Part shown: in pieces, positions 63,549 to 64,000 of the stretch
Layout of the letters: every line of letters begins with the position of its first letter
Position numbering within the stretch: position 1 is the stretch's first letter
Source: Bradysia coprophila
Lineage: Eukaryota; Arthropoda; Insecta; Diptera; Sciaridae
Assembly (NCBI RefSeq): GCF_014529535.1
Contig: NW_023503972.1
Location: 4,030,001 to 4,094,000, forward strand
DNA length: 64,000 nucleotides
Reading direction: 5' to 3'
Notes under the pieces: model-generated
What the model saw: the letters and a program-made list of their open reading frames with translations, nothing else
Databases searched by the model: none
Told to the model about the DNA's origin: nothing
Position numbers and translations under genes: made by a program

Positions 63549-64000
63549 CTAGATTATAATAGCAGTTTACTGAACTGCTTTTTTTTGTCGTTAAATTTTT
63601 AAAATTTATTTTTCCAAATGACAACGAGGAGTTAAATTTGAATTATAATTGGATGTAATTGGGTCATTTGATGATTTTAAATTTATTTGCTGTTTTTTTG
63701 AGTGCTTTATCCCTATTTCAGCCAATCAAAGCGATACAAACGTTTTTTTTTTTTTGAAATTGTTTCGATGAACTCAAGTCCGGTCTGTGTGATATAGATA
63801 GGAAATGACCAAATTCATATTTGCCAAACATTGATTTGAACGCACATGGCATAGTAGATATTGTGGTGACGGTTTCTATTTTGGCTGGTGCACACTTGTG
63901 GTATGATCTTCGTGATTTTGTCGAGCGAAAACGAAACTTTTGCGAATAAACTTTCTAAATGACAAACGGTCAAGTTAAGAAATGATTAGGAAACGTCAGA

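Larger units (their letters stand above)
46394..64000 (+). other. Probable first intron of Graf, no supported genes
   Basis: 17.6 kb of AT-rich DNA with no recognised exon. It contains MITEs at 48234-48378 and 49054-49234, a 21-bp repeat at 52689-52764, a SINE- or LINE-like tail at 60561-60583 and the palindrome 62167-63548. A short exon-like segment at about 59825-59906 (open frame containing MYENDTLPYGIWQSILVQ, then GTAAGG) is the only stretch with coding character. Confidence 0.5.

Overview
The window is insect nuclear DNA, most likely from a lower (nematoceran) dipteran. Every recognisable gene has a clear insect or fly counterpart: BicDR, two ZAD zinc-finger genes, Rnp4F/SART3, a BTBD9-like gene, an odorant receptor, a CCDC63/ODAD1-type dynein docking protein, ste14/ICMT, spermidine synthase and Graf. 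Most introns are only about 55-110 nt with GT-AG ends, and intergenic DNA is AT-rich and packed with short foldback elements. I cannot name the species from sequence alone. All exon structures below were built by hand, by matching splice sites and reading phase.

Layout. 1-1658 holds the 3' part of BicDR (+). 4742-11321 holds two tandem minus-strand ZAD/C2H2 zinc-finger paralogs; the first is intact and the second carries an in-frame TAG. 11868-15164 is Rnp4F (+), head-to-head with the second zinc-finger gene. 15165-19080 is non-coding and dominated by a 1.4-kb near-perfect palindrome. 19081-21649 is a BTBD9-like gene (-). 21650-27268 is repeat-rich and contains a 2.1-kb inverted-repeat element carrying a 144-bp tandem array and a GGAC microsatellite. 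27269-29498 is an odorant receptor (-). 31395-35556 is the dynein docking gene (+), tail-to-tail with ste14 (35643-37031, -). 39602-40720 is spermidine synthase (-). 43855-44308 is a tentative small secreted protein (-). The first coding exon of Graf (+) lies at 46234-46393, and the remaining 17.6 kb appears to be its first intron, ending in a second giant palindrome (62167-63548).

The genes do not form a pathway; the neighbourhood is an ordinary mix of housekeeping and tissue-specific genes. The most notable material is non-coding. Several MITE-like elements have exact 8-bp target-site duplications and CAGGGC-type ends (hAT-like). Two larger elements share CACGGT ends with 4-bp duplications. 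One of those encloses a satellite-like array, and two palindromes exceed 1.3 kb. I see no prokaryote-like defence system, CRISPR array, rRNA or tRNA gene.
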